Shown piece after piece: positions 1 through 9,900 of a stretch of 64,000 bases of DNA. A model generated the notes under the pieces. That model was not told the DNA's origin. It did not search any database and saw nothing but the letters and a program-made list of their open reading frames with translations. The stretch covers positions 62,001 through 126,000 of the forward strand of contig CAZVPI010000005.1 in the NCBI GenBank assembly GCA_964628035.1, given 5' to 3'. The DNA comes from UBA2199 sp964628035 (GTDB lineage: Bacteria > Acidobacteriota > Aminicenantia > UBA2199). Positions within the stretch are counted from its first letter, which is position 1. The number at the start of each line of letters is the position of its first letter. The translations under genes were made by a program, and so were the position numbers.

Positions 1-1797
1 CTGGGCAAGGACCTGCGCGAGATCCAGACCCGCCTGCGCGAACGCGACGCCTGGTTCCCCGAGGAGATCGCCATCTACCTGACCATCAAGATCCTCGAGG
101 CGCTGAACTACGCCCACAAGGCCAAGGACAGCCGCGGCCGGCCCCTGGACATCGTCCACCGCGACGTCTCGCCGCCCAACATCCTCATCTCCTACAACGG
201 CGATGTCAAGCTGACCGACTTCGGCGTTTCCAAGGCCTCGATCAAGATCCACCAGACCCTGTCGGGGGCGCTGAAAGGCAAGCTCCTGTACATGTCGCCC
301 GAGCAGGCCTGCGGCGACAGCGCCATCGACTACCGCTCCGACCTCTATTCGGTCGGGGTCGTGCTGTTCGAGCTGCTCACCGGCAAGAAGCTGTTCCTGG
401 ACACCTCGGAAATGCTGGTGCTCAAGAAGGTGCAGAACGGCGAGATCATCAACCCCCGCGAGATCAATCCCGCCATCGACCCGGCGCTGGAGAAGATCCT
501 GCTCACCTCGCTGAACAAGGAGTGCGACCGCCGATACCAGAGCGCCGCCGCCATGATCGCCGACCTCGAGTCCTACCTGCACAAGAAATATGACCGCGCT
601 CCCGGGCCGGTCCATCTGAGCCATTTCCTCTTCGGCCTTTTCGAAGGCGACATCCAGCGCGAGGGGATCAAGGTCGACCTGAAGCCGCTGCCCTACGTGC
701 CCAAGGTGCGCGAGGCTCCCAAGCCGCCGCCCCCGGCCGCCGCCGTTCCGCCAGCGCCGCCCCCGCCGCCGCCGCTGGTCGAGAGACCCAGGGCGGCCAG
801 CGAGCCGTTGCCGGTTGCCGCCGCCGCCCCCGCCGCGCCGCCGCCGAAGCCGGAGCCGGGCTTGGTCAGCATCAGCTTCGACGAGGAGAAGCCGGCCGCC
901 GCGTCCCCGAAGCCGGCCGCCGCCGAGAAGGCCGAGTTCAAGACCGAGCTCCTGTTCCGCGAGCTGGAGAAGGAGAAGAGAAAATTCCCGCTCCTGCCGC
1001 TGGCCGCCGTGGTGCTGCTCGGCGGCATCGCCGCCGGCCTGTACTTCTTCGTCTTCAACAAGCCTTCCGGCCCTGCGGCCCCCGCCGCTAGGGTGGAGGA
1101 GAAGGCCGCGGCCGCGAAAACGGTCCCCGGCCCAGCCGCCGGCGCCGTTGCCCAGACCCCCGAAGACGCGGCCAAGGAAGCCGAGATGAAGCGCATCGCC
1201 GCCGAGCTGGAGGCGACGCAGAAGCTCCTCGACGAGGCCAAGGTGAAACAGGAGGAGGAGCTCAAGAAGATCCAGGCCGAGGAGGAGAGGAAGCGGCTCC
1301 TGGATGAACGGCGCAAGAAGGCCGAGGCCGAGCGCCTGAAGCAGGAGGAGGAGGACCGGCTGCGCCAGGAGGAGGCCGCGCGCCTGCAGCAGGAGGAGGA
1401 GCGCCGCAGGCAGGAGGAGGCCGACCGGCTGAAGAGGGCCGAGGAGGAGAAGCGCCGCGCCGAGGAGCAGAAGCTGGCCGAGATGAAGCGGGTGAAGGAG
1501 GGGGACATCGTCCCCCTGAACGAGGTGGACGCCGAGCCGACGGCCCTGTCCACGCCGGCGCCGAGCATCCCCGACTCCATCCGCGCCACCATGGCCGATA
1601 CCACCAGCGTCATCTTCAGCGTGCTGATCAACCACAACGGCGACGTCGAGATGGTGCGCATGCTGCGCAAGACCAACAACGGCCAGCTGAACTCCCTGCT
1701 CAGCGACACCGTCAAGGCCTACAAGTTCCAGCCGGCCCGCAAGGACAACGTGCGGGTCAAGGTCTGGAAGACCATTCCCTTGTCCATAAAAAAATAA
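1..1797 (+). CDS. Ser/Thr protein kinase with TM segment and TonB-like C-terminus (5' partial)
   Basis: The frame is open from base 1, so the N-terminus (glycine loop, lysine) lies outside the window. Visible kinase motifs are the catalytic loop HRDVSPPN (about 160-183), the DFG motif (about 220) and SPEQ replacing APE (about 297). The kinase domain is followed by a Pro/Ala-rich linker, one membrane helix (about 985-1056), a long Glu/Lys/Arg-rich coiled coil (about 1170-1500) and a final segment resembling a TonB C-terminal domain (about 1600-1797). The kinase would be cytosolic and the tail periplasmic. Substrate unknown. The next gene starts 12 nt downstream and is probably co-transcribed. 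The kinase call is secure; the TonB-like call is by pattern only. Confidence 0.9.
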   Translation: MGKDLREIQTRLRERDAWFPEEIAIYLTIKILEALNYAHKAKDSRGRPLDIVHRDVSPPNILISYNGDVKLTDFGVSKASIKIHQTLSGALKGKLLYMSPEQACGDSAIDYRSDLYSVGVVLFELLTGKKLFLDTSEMLVLKKVQNGEIINPREINPAIDPALEKILLTSLNKECDRRYQSAAAMIADLESYLHKKYDRAPGPVHLSHFLFGLFEGDIQREGIKVDLKPLPYVPKVREAPKPPPPAAAVPPAPPPPPPLVERPRAASEPLPVAAAAPAAPPPKPEPGLVSISFDEEKPAAASPKPAAAEKAEFKTELLFRELEKEKRKFPLLPLAAVVLLGGIAAGLYFFVFNKPSGPAAPAARVEEKAAAAKTVPGPAAGAVAQTPEDAAKEAEMKRIAAELEATQKLLDEAKVKQEEELKKIQAEEERKRLLDERRKKAEAERLKQEEEDRLRQEEAARLQQEEERRRQEEADRLKRAEEEKRRAEEQKLAEMKRVKEGDIVPLNEVDAEPTALSTPAPSIPDSIRATMADTTSVIFSVLINHNGDVEMVRMLRKTNNGQLNSLLSDTVKAYKFQPARKDNVRVKVWKTIPLSIKK

Positions 1798-1809
1798 CGA
1801 GGTGAATAG

Positions 1810-2043
1810 ATGGAAAAACTAAAAATCGAGGCCAGGGCGTTCTACGAGTCGACGCTCCGTGAAGCGAAGAAGCAGATTGAGATAATCGACGCCAAGATCG
1901 AGGAGGAGCTGGCCCGGGTCAAGGACCTCATCGCCCAGCTGCAGGAGCAGAAAAAGGCCACCCGCCTCATTTACGACGGCGCCGCCAACATCCTGGGCGT
2001 CAAGAACGAGTTCGAGGAGAGCGAGGGCGGCCAGGACAACTAA
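1810..2043 (+). CDS. Small charged coiled-coil protein
   Basis: A 77-residue protein with a purine-rich ribosome site (AGGTG) before the ATG. Nearly the whole chain is a predicted amphipathic helix rich in Glu, Lys and Ala, with an acidic C-terminus and no signal peptide or membrane segment. It lies between the kinase and folC with short gaps on both sides, so it is probably in the same operon. I recognise no family. It could be a partner of the kinase's coiled-coil region, which is only inference from position and shape. Confidence 0.65.
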   Translation: MEKLKIEARAFYESTLREAKKQIEIIDAKIEEELARVKDLIAQLQEQKKATRLIYDGAANILGVKNEFEESEGGQDN

Positions 2044-2066
2044 CCGCTCCCGCTGAGGAAGGGCCG

Positions 2067-3359
2067 ATGCGCTATGCCGCGGCACTTTCCTATCTAGAGA
2101 AAATCCAGGGGGAGACCGGGAAGCTGTCGCTGGCCGCGATCCGCCGCGCCATCGCCGCCGCGCCCTTCGCCGCCGCCGGTGTCCGCTTCGTGCAGGTCGC
2201 CGGCACCAACGGCAAGGGCTCCACCTCCCACTTCATCGCCGCCATCCTGGGCCAGGGCGGCCGGCGCGTGGGGCTGTTCACCTCGCCCCACCTCGAGGAC
2301 GTGCGCGAGCGCATCCGCGTCGACGGCCGCCCCATCTCGCGCGCCGCCTTCGGCCGCTCGGTCGGCGCGGCCCGGGCGCTGGGCGAGTCGCTCGTCGCCT
2401 CTGGCCGCATCGCCAACCTGCCGACGTTCTTCGAGACCGTTTTCCTCGCCGCCCTGCACCATTTCGCCGAGTCCGGCGCCGCCTGGGCGGTGCTGGAGGC
2501 GGGGCTGGGCGGCCGGCTCGACGCCACCTCCACCGTGCGGCCGGAGATCCAGGCCATCACCAACGTGGCCCGGGACCACATGAACATCCTGGGGCCGACG
2601 CTCACCGCCATCGCCGGTGAAAAGGCGGCCATCGCCAGGCGCGGCGTCCCCCTGGTCTCGGGCTGCGCGCCGGGGACGGCCGGGGCGCGCGTGATACGCG
2701 CCGTGGCCGGCCGGCGGCGGGCGCCGCTGATCGAGGCCTTCGTCCCGTCCGGCCGACTGCGGATCGAACGCGCGGGCAACGGCTACAACTGCCGCTACCG
2801 CGCCAGGGGCGGGGAGTACCGCTTCCGGGTGCCGCAGCGCGGCCGTCACCAGTGCCGCAACGCCGCCCTGGCCGTGGCCGTGATCGACGAGCTGAAGCAA
2901 CGCGGCCTGGCGGTCGGCGAGCGCGAGATCGCCGCCGGCATCCGCTCCATGGCCATTCCGGCGCGCCTCGAGCGCGTGGACGGGCGGCCGCCCGTCTTCC
3001 TCGACGGCGCCCACAACCTGCCGGGAACGCGCGCCCTGGCCGCCTACCTCGGCGAGGAGGGGATGCGCGGCTTCACCCTGGTGTTCGGCGTCCTGCGCGA
3101 CAAGCAGTACCCGGCCATGGCCCGCCTGCTGGCGCCTCTGGCCGCTCGCGTCGTGCTCACCGAGCCGCGCTCGCCGCGGGCGCTGCCGCCGCAGCGGCTG
3201 GCGCGCTTTTTCGCGGGCAGGGAATGCCTCGTCGAGCCCGACCCGGCGCGGGCGCTGGCGGTTGCAAAAAAGTTCAAAAGAACTATAATCGTGTGCGGTT
3301 CCCTTTATCTTGTGGGCGGAGTGCGAGAGAGTTTGCGGAGGATGAGTCATGGATCCTAG
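2067..3359 (+). CDS. folC: Bifunctional folylpolyglutamate synthase / dihydrofolate synthase
   Basis: A 430-aa cytosolic Mur-ligase-family enzyme that adds glutamate to dihydropteroate and folates. The ATP loop GTNGKGSTS lies near residues 47-55, the central region carries the LEAGLGGRLDATS motif near residue 145, and FLDGAHN near residue 310 marks the C-terminal ligase domain. Length fits the family. GAGGAAGG precedes the ATG. Its last 11 bases overlap the next gene, and a sigma70-like promoter for that gene lies inside its 3' end. Together with metF and metH further on, it is part of one-carbon metabolism. Confidence 0.93.
   Translation: MRYAAALSYLEKIQGETGKLSLAAIRRAIAAAPFAAAGVRFVQVAGTNGKGSTSHFIAAILGQGGRRVGLFTSPHLEDVRERIRVDGRPISRAAFGRSVGAARALGESLVASGRIANLPTFFETVFLAALHHFAESGAAWAVLEAGLGGRLDATSTVRPEIQAITNVARDHMNILGPTLTAIAGEKAAIARRGVPLVSGCAPGTAGARVIRAVAGRRRAPLIEAFVPSGRLRIERAGNGYNCRYRARGGEYRFRVPQRGRHQCRNAALAVAVIDELKQRGLAVGEREIAAGIRSMAIPARLERVDGRPPVFLDGAHNLPGTRALAAYLGEEGMRGFTLVFGVLRDKQYPAMARLLAPLAARVVLTEPRSPRALPPQRLARFFAGRECLVEPDPARALAVAKKFKRTIIVCGSLYLVGGVRESLRRMSHGS
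3262..3289 (+). promoter_or_regulatory. Sigma70-like promoter inside the folC 3' end
   Basis: TTGCAA (3262-3267), a 16-bp spacer and a perfect TATAAT (3284-3289). It sits in an AT-rich patch unlike the surrounding coding sequence and leaves a leader of about 50 nt before the ATG at 3349, with GGAGG before that start. It would let the zinc-ribbon gene be expressed independently of folC. Confidence 0.6.
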
Positions 3360-4104
3360 AAAATTCCGGGAGATCGAGGGCCTGTATAGAGACCTGAAGG
3401 AGCGGCAGGCGGCAGGGGAGATCTCGGTCGAGGACGCCAAGACCGAGATGAAAAAAATGATGCTGCGCGACGAGGAGAACCGCTTCTGGATGCTGGGGGG
3501 CAAGTCGGGAGGCTGGTACGTCTACGAGAACGGCTCCTGGAATCCCGGCGATCCCTACGCCGGCGCCGCGGCCGGCCCCGAGCGGGCCGCCGCCCAGGAG
3601 CCCGAAGCGGCCAAAACGGTCGTCCTGCCGCGCGGCGAAGGGGCGGCCCGGCGCCAGGAGCCCAGGGCCGAGGAAGACAAGGCCGAGACCTTCTGCAAGT
3701 TCTGCCACTCGCGCATGGACGCCCATGACGCCTACTGCCGCTTCTGCGGCGGCAGCCCCAAGGCGGCGACGGCGCGGCCGGAAAAGCGGCCGCTGGGGGA
3801 GCAGCTCCAGGTGCGCGGCGTCCACGTCCCCTCGCTGGTCGTTTTCTGCGGCGGCCTGGGCCTGGTCGCGGGCGTGGTGTTCGGCGCCACCTTCGGCATC
3901 TTCAACATCCTGGGCGACCTGATCTTCCAGTTCCCCGTCATGCTGCAGGAGATGCGCGGCAAGTTCCTGGGCGGTCTCTTTTTCGGCGCCCTGGGCGGCA
4001 TCGCCGGCTTCATCGCCTTCGCCGTGCTTGGGCTGCTCAAGGCCCTGCTGTTCAACGCCCTCTGCTTCGTCTTCACCGGCCCGCGCTTCAAGATCAGGGG
4101 GTGA
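3349..4104 (+). CDS. Zinc-ribbon membrane protein of unknown function
   Basis: A 251-aa protein. The first 75 residues are charged and helical with a Trp/Gly patch (FWMLGGKSGGWYVYE). A double zinc ribbon CKFC...CRFC occurs at about residues 115-132. The C-terminal half has two or three hydrophobic segments (about residues 160-190 and 205-245), rich in Gly and Phe and typical of small polytopic membrane proteins. No enzyme motif is visible. It overlaps folC by 11 bp but has its own promoter. The zinc ribbon followed by membrane helices resembles DUF-type regulatory membrane proteins; I cannot name a family. Confidence 0.75.
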   Translation: MDPRKFREIEGLYRDLKERQAAGEISVEDAKTEMKKMMLRDEENRFWMLGGKSGGWYVYENGSWNPGDPYAGAAAGPERAAAQEPEAAKTVVLPRGEGAARRQEPRAEEDKAETFCKFCHSRMDAHDAYCRFCGGSPKAATARPEKRPLGEQLQVRGVHVPSLVVFCGGLGLVAGVVFGATFGIFNILGDLIFQFPVMLQEMRGKFLGGLFFGALGGIAGFIAFAVLGLLKALLFNALCFVFTGPRFKIRG

Positions 4105-4112
4105 GCGGCGCC

Positions 4113-4229
4113 ATGGCGGTGCTGCACACGGTCGCCTTCTATGCCCTCTTCGCCGCCATTTTCCTTGACCTGGCCTTTTTTTTCACAATCTCCCTCCTTG
4201 TCAAGGGGCGCCGCAAGGAAGAAGGTTGA
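4113..4229 (+). CDS. Possible 38-aa single-pass membrane protein
   Basis: Starts 8 nt after the preceding stop. The product has one hydrophobic helix (residues 6-30, Phe/Leu/Ala-rich) followed by a basic KGRRKEE tail, the layout of a small inner-membrane protein. No clear Shine-Dalgarno is present, although GGGGGTGAG lies just upstream. It could be translationally coupled to the zinc-ribbon protein. Short length makes chance possible. Confidence 0.4.
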   Translation: MAVLHTVAFYALFAAIFLDLAFFFTISLLVKGRRKEEG

Positions 4230-4378
4230 AGGGGGCGCGATTTATGGAGAAATCTTTATTTCTGTATAAAAATTACCCTATATTGACCAATGGAGAAACT
4301 CGTGCTGCCTGAAGGATATTCTGCGCTTATACCCGATAAGAATAGGATAATGACTTTCTTTGCAGCCTGTCTCTATGT

Positions 4379-4394
4379 TGGCATTATTAATGCT
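4379..4394 (+). promoter_or_regulatory. Possible sigma54 (-24/-12) element for the pilin operon
   Basis: TGGCATTATTAATGCT has GG and GC exactly 10 nt apart, as in the sigma54 pattern TGGCAC-N5-TTGC, and lies directly upstream of the first prepilin gene. Pilin genes are often sigma54-dependent in other bacteria. Against it, the predicted start (about 4405) would fall inside the AAGGAG ribosome site (4404-4409), giving a very short leader. Confidence 0.35.
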
Positions 4395-4415
4395 TAAGAA
4401 AAAAAGGAGTCAATA

Positions 4416-4925
4416 ATGAGCACCAAAAGGGGCTTTACCGTTGTAGAACTTCTGGTGATCCTGGCCATCCTGGCCGTGGTCGTCTCATTCAGCCTTCGGC
4501 TGGGGGAAAGCGTCACCGCCAACTCGCGGATCACCGGCCTGATCAACAACTTCCTGGCCGACTACAATTCGGCCAAGCTCCTGGCCTCGACCGAGAACCG
4601 CTACGTGGCGATCACCTTTTCCGCCGACGGCCGCTCCTACACCCTGCACAGGCAGACCGACATCACCGACTACACCGGCTGGACCGAGGTCAAGACCGTG
4701 ACCCCCTTCAGCGACCGCCCGTTCTTCACCCCCGGCGAGGTCAGCGACTTCGCCGTCAATTCGGTGGGCCAGGTGCGCCTGCTGCCGATCAACATCGCTC
4801 TGCCGCCGGACAACGTCGCTCTGACCTTCTTCATCCGCAAGGGGAGCGGCGACGCCGGCGAGATCGCCTACCGGCGCTCGATCCAAATCTTCCCCTATGG
4901 AGGGCTGAAAGTTGAGAAAAGCTGA
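4416..4925 (+). CDS. Prepilin-type minor pilin/pseudopilin (GspH/FimT-like)
   Basis: 169 aa. The N-terminus is a class III prepilin signal: short basic leader, GFTVVELLVILAIL, with cleavage after Gly6 and Glu at mature position +5, followed by one hydrophobic helix and a C-terminal beta-rich pilin domain. AAGGAG lies 6 nt before the ATG. It is the first of five genes encoding a minor-pilin set and overlaps the next by 14 bp. Such pilins prime type IV pilus assembly in the inner membrane. FimT/GspH type is inferred from position and size. Confidence 0.85.
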   Translation: MSTKRGFTVVELLVILAILAVVVSFSLRLGESVTANSRITGLINNFLADYNSAKLLASTENRYVAITFSADGRSYTLHRQTDITDYTGWTEVKTVTPFSDRPFFTPGEVSDFAVNSVGQVRLLPINIALPPDNVALTFFIRKGSGDAGEIAYRRSIQIFPYGGLKVEKS

Positions 4926-5322
4926 CGGATTCACCCTGGTCGAGGCCCTGCTGGCAGTGGCCATCGTCCTGTTCGTCGTCGTCTCGATCCTTTCGGGGTT
5001 CACCCAGCAGATGGTCTCCAACCGCTACGCCGGGGCCAAGAACATCGCCATCACCCTGGCCGAGGCCAAGATCGAGGAATACCTCAAGTACCCTGCGTCG
5101 GAGATGCCCGCCGGCGGCGTCGACTACGTGGTCGAGCAGAACCGGACGCTGGTCGTGTCCACCAGCGACCCGGGCAAGGAGGACCAGTACCGGCGCACCA
5201 CCGTCATCACCCCCTCGGTCGATTTCCCCACCATGAACGAGGTGCAGGTGACGGTCGAGTACGGCAAGCACGGCAACCGCTACCCCTTCCGCGTGGTGCT
5301 CGTCTCGCAGCGGGGAGGCTGA
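4912..5322 (+). CDS. Type IV pilus minor pilin, PilV-like
   Basis: 136 aa with the prepilin motif GFTLVEALLAVAIV at residues 6-19. It starts with TTG at 4912, chosen because GGAGGG lies just upstream and no ATG gives the full leader peptide. The motif FTLVEALLA and the order (GspH, PilV, PilW, PilX, PilY1) match the minor pilin operons of Pseudomonas-type pili. Overlaps the previous gene by 14 bp and nearly abuts the next, implying one transcript. Confidence 0.83.
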   Translation: MRKADGFTLVEALLAVAIVLFVVVSILSGFTQQMVSNRYAGAKNIAITLAEAKIEEYLKYPASEMPAGGVDYVVEQNRTLVVSTSDPGKEDQYRRTTVITPSVDFPTMNEVQVTVEYGKHGNRYPFRVVLVSQRGG

Positions 5323-5323
5323 C

Positions 5324-6388
5324 ATGAGCAGGAGCAAAGGCTTCACCCTGGTCGAGTCGATGGTGGTCATGGTCATGATGGTGCTGGTCATGAGCGCCGT
5401 CTACATGATGATCTTCCACTACCGCGACGTGGCCGGCACCGAGCAGGCCCGCGTGCGCCAGACCCAGGAGTCGCGCTACCTGCTGTCGGTCTTCAGCTCG
5501 GAGATGAAGAACGCCGGCGCCGTGATGACCCTGGTCAACACCGGCGGCTTCCTGGCCACGCCGCCCCATTTCAACGGCCTCTACCCGCTGAACAACGACG
5601 ACTTCCCCGACGGCGTGATCGTGGCCAGCGCCGACCCCAATGCCGTCAGCAAGCTGATCATGGAAGCCGACATGACCAGCGCCGACACGCTGTACGTCAA
5701 CAACACCCTGGCCACGCCGGCCTGGGCCGCCGGCGACCCCGGCATCCTCATCGGCCCCAGCGGCTATTTCGTGTTCCGCGTCACCGGAGCCGGCGGCGCC
5801 TCGATCACCATCCGCGAGGAGCCGGTCTACTATTCCGGCCTGCTGAACACCATCCACTACGCGGACACCGAGGCGGTCAAGGGCAACGCCCTCACCTACC
5901 CGGTGAACTCGCCGGTCATGCGCCTGGGCGATTTCAGCATCTACCTGGTGCAGGAGCGCTACGACGCGGCCAAGGGGCGCATGGTGCGCGACCTGGTGCG
6001 GGTCAGCGACTGCTTCGGCAAGGCGGGCGTGCTCACCGACAGCGATCCGAACATCGTCAAGGGGGTCATCGCCGAGAACATCTGGGACCTGCAGCTGACC
6101 TACACCGCCTACCCCAATTTCCCCGACGTGGCCTCGCGCCTCGATTTCTACACCGCCGGCGGCAGCGCCGTCCTGGACGACCTGCTGACCGCCATCCGCG
6201 TCAAGTCGCTGAAGGAGATCATGGTCCACGTCGTCGCCCTCACCGACGACTACCCGGGGCGCGGCGCGGTCACCCGCCAGCTGCCGCAGCTGGCCGACCG
6301 CCCCCCCGAAGCGCTGCCCACCGGCAAGTTCAGCCACCGCACCTACTCGTTCCTGGTGCAGCCGCGCAATTTCAACATCAAGATGTAG
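5324..6388 (+). CDS. Type IV pilus minor pilin, PilW-like
   Basis: 354 aa. Prepilin motif GFTLVESMVVMVMM at residues 6-19 and a Met/Val-rich N-terminal helix. The large soluble domain fits PilW, the longest of the minor pilins. It starts 1 nt after the PilV-like stop with GGGGAGG just upstream. Expected to sit at the pilus tip complex with PilV, PilX and PilY1. Confidence 0.82.
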   Translation: MSRSKGFTLVESMVVMVMMVLVMSAVYMMIFHYRDVAGTEQARVRQTQESRYLLSVFSSEMKNAGAVMTLVNTGGFLATPPHFNGLYPLNNDDFPDGVIVASADPNAVSKLIMEADMTSADTLYVNNTLATPAWAAGDPGILIGPSGYFVFRVTGAGGASITIREEPVYYSGLLNTIHYADTEAVKGNALTYPVNSPVMRLGDFSIYLVQERYDAAKGRMVRDLVRVSDCFGKAGVLTDSDPNIVKGVIAENIWDLQLTYTAYPNFPDVASRLDFYTAGGSAVLDDLLTAIRVKSLKEIMVHVVALTDDYPGRGAVTRQLPQLADRPPEALPTGKFSHRTYSFLVQPRNFNIKM

Positions 6389-6398
6389 GAGAACCGCC

Positions 6399-6890
6399 AT
6401 GGAAAAAGGCAGCATGCTCGTCCTGGCCATCATGGCCACCCTGGTCCTGTCGATCATCCTGGTCGCCGGGCTGACGGTGAGCACCACCGAGGTGCACACC
6501 ACCCAGAACTACTTCCTGAACAAGCAGTCCTACTATGAGGCCGTGCGCGGCCTGGAGATCGTCACGCAGATGATCCGCACCACCGCCGACCCCGGCACCA
6601 TCTACGTGCCGGCCGACGAGTTCGGCGTCAAGCAGGCCGGGGTGGAGATGAAGTTCATCACCGGTTCGCTGGTCGACTTGCAAAACAACACGACCCAGAA
6701 CGTCCGTTCGTTCCAGGGCTTCGCGCCGCCGCCCCTGCCCAGCATCTCGCTGGGCGCTTCGACCGGCGTGACGCCGGTCATCTGGTACGTGCCGATCACC
6801 GCCGAGGTCAAGATGGGCTCCGCCCTGCGCAAGCAGTCCTATACCGAGATCGAGGCCGGGGTCTATTCGATATTGATGACAGGATATTAA
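6399..6890 (+). CDS. PilX-like minor pilin
   Basis: 163 aa. Starts MEKGSMLVLAIMATLVLS: a short leader and hydrophobic helix lacking the canonical FTLxE, as is common for PilX proteins, followed by a soluble domain with YYEAVRGLE. AGGAGAAC precedes the ATG. It follows the PilW-like gene by 10 nt and precedes the PilY1-like gene by 11 nt. The PilX assignment rests on this order and size. Absence of Glu at +5 agrees with a tip-connecting pilin. Confidence 0.75.
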   Translation: MEKGSMLVLAIMATLVLSIILVAGLTVSTTEVHTTQNYFLNKQSYYEAVRGLEIVTQMIRTTADPGTIYVPADEFGVKQAGVEMKFITGSLVDLQNNTTQNVRSFQGFAPPPLPSISLGASTGVTPVIWYVPITAEVKMGSALRKQSYTEIEAGVYSILMTGY

Positions 6891-6901
6891 GGAGGGGGAA
6901 T

Positions 6902-9900
6902 ATGAACAAGAAAAAAGCTCTGCTTGGCCTGGCAACGCTGCTGCTGGCCGTCGTCCCGGCCTGGGGCCAGGCGGCCCACTACCAGGACGACCGCGACCTG
7001 TTCATCGGCGTCGACAACGCCGCCAGCATCAGGCCCAACATCATGATCCTGGCCGACAACTCGGGCTCGATGAACACCGCCATCTACCATCCGGACTTCA
7101 ATCCCAAGACCGACTATACCCACGACGCCAGCGGCCTGGCTCTGAACCTGGAGGAAACCCTGGACGAATTCTATCTCAATGATTCGGGCACGAACACCTC
7201 CAGCCTCGCCTCCATCATCACGTTCAACATCTGCCGCGGCCAGAACACCTCGATCCCGAGATGGGACGTGCGGGCGCGCTTCAACGAGCTGTACCGCGCC
7301 GGCGACTACAGCCGCTGGGAGATATCCAAGTACGGCATCGACAACCCCGCGGGCATCGCCTTCCCGGTGGTGGGGCAGGTGATCGACTACGACGGCTGGG
7401 GGACCGGGGTCGACGACAAGGCCACGATCACCGCCGTCTCCAGCAAGCTGGGCTACTGGCTGGTCACCGTCACCGGCTACAACGGCCCGCCCACGAACGG
7501 GGCTTACATTTATGTCAATTATCATTTAGAAACCAGCCTGAACAACGCCCTGGCCTATTTCGTCCCCGTGGGCGAAACCTGCACCGGCTTCGACCAGACC
7601 TTCAGCAATATTTCCCTGTATGGCAGTTATGACCTTGCTGGCACTCCCTATGCCACCGACAACCCCACGCGCTACGACCGCAACTACCTCTATTGGCTGG
7701 CCTTCTTCGCCAACGCCCAGCAGCTCAACGAGGTGGCCTACTGGGCCACCACCGGCAAGTTCCCGGACAGCAGCGGCGCCCTGGTCGATTTCGGCTATAC
7801 ACGCATCGAGGTGCTGCGCCGGGTGCTGGCCGACGTCATGCGCGAGGTCCACGGCGACGTCAACCTAGGCCTCTCGGTGTTCAATTCCGAGCACGGCGGC
7901 TATGTCCGCGAGAACCTGACCAACTTCAACACCCTGTCGGCGCTGGAGTTGATGATACAGAATAATATCTCAAATCTGAGCGCCGAAACCTGGACCCCCT
8001 TGTCGGAAGCCCTGGCCGCGGTCTGGTATTACATGATCGGCCAGAACACCTCCACCATTCAGCCCCACACCGACAAGAGCGTGGCCGAGGACTGCCCGCT
8101 CGAGGACTACTGCCAGAAGCAGTACGTCATCCTGATGACCGACGGCGAGTCGACGAAGGACAAGGAGCTGACGGGGCATGACCTTTATGGGGATACATTT
8201 TACACGGAATCTTATTTCGCCACCCATCCGGTCTCGGAATGGGGCGACGAGGACGGCGGCGCCCACGATCCCGACCCCGACACCGGCGTGCAGCCGACCA
8301 GCCTGACCAAGCCCGACGGCACCCCCTATTGCCCCAATTACTCCTGCTGGCAGACCTGGAACAGCGGCACCGACCTCCTCGACGACGTGGCCTGGTACAT
8401 GGCGAAAAACGACCACTTCCCCGATTCGCTGTTCGACCCCTGCTACGGCCTGGAGGGGGCCGAACTGGAGGCCTGCAAGGTCAACAAGAAGATCGAGTAC
8501 GGCGTCTTCCTGGAGAAGTACCAGGGGATGCAGAGCGTCGAGACCTACGTCATCGGCTTCAACATGGACAACGACCTGCTGGTGGAGACGGCGGAAAACG
8601 GCAACGGCGAGTACTACGTGGCCACCAGCTACGAGGACCTGAAGAAGGCGCTGACCAACGCCATCGTCAGCATCCAGCTGCGCAACATGGCCTTCGCCGC
8701 CTTCACCGCCCCCAAGAAGATCACCTCCACCGTGGGCGAAGGCTTCTCCTTCGTCGGCTACTTCATGCCCTCGCTGGTCAACACCATCTGGAGCGGCCAC
8801 CTGCAGTCGTACAAGATGACCGACTACTGGTACGCCGACCTCGACGGCAGCGGCAGCCTGGAGGAGAGCAACGCCACGGGCGCCAACGAGTTCACCAGCC
8901 GCTTCGACTTCGAGGCCCAGTGCACCGCGAACAACCCCGGGCTGGTCTGCCTGCGCAGCATCGTGCTGGCCAGCGTCCCCGAGTGGGACACGCAGCAGAA
9001 GCTGCTGACGGCGACGCGCAGCCTCTTCACCCACGACAGCGAGACCTCGCTTTCCACCCTCATCCCCTTCACCACCGCCAACGCCGCCACGCTGCAGCCG
9101 CTGCTGGGCCTGCCCGCCGACGTGGCGCCCGACACCACCTACCTGACCCAGGCGCAGACGATCATCTCCGCCGTCGGCGGCACCACCCTGGGCGACATCT
9201 TCCACTCCGACATCGCCTACGTCGGCCCGCCGCTGGTCGGCAAGAAATACATCAACGACCTCAACCCTGACGACTGCGACACCAGCCCCTATGACACCGA
9301 CCCCGGCTGCTTCGAGAAGCTGCTGAAGGACCAGGCCAACCGTGACAAGGTGGTCTACGTCGGCACCAACGACGGCATCCTGCACCAGGTCGACGCCACC
9401 AGCGATCCCACCACCGGCGGCCAGGAGCGCTGGGGCTTCATCCCCGACGAGGTGCTGCCCAGGCTGAAGAACATCATCCTCAACAAGCAGTACACCTACA
9501 CCGTCGACGGCCGCCTGCACGCCGACGACATCTACTACCGCAACGGCGAGGACAAGGCCTGGAAGACGATCCTGATCTTCGGCCTCAAGGACGGCGGCGA
9601 CTCCTTCTACTGCCTCGACGTCACCAACGCCGACTCCGACCCGGTCGTGCTCTGGAAGTTCAAGGACGACGACTACAGCGGCCGCAGCTGGGGCAAGCCC
9701 TACGTCGGCAAGATCCGCGAGCTGCAGAACGACGGCACGGTGCTCGACCGCTGGGTGGTGGTGCTGACCGGCGGCATGGCCTTCAACAACGAGAACACCG
9801 CCTCGACCCAGGGCAAGGCCGTCTTCGTGATCGACGCCTCGACCGGCCAGCTGGTCTGGATGCTCGGCTACAACTCCGCCGGCGCCGCCGACAACGCCGG

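Noticed and set aside
4273..4310. TTGACC-like -35 upstream of the first pilin
   Set aside because: No -10 at 16-18 bp; the GG-N10-GC element nearer the gene is a better candidate.
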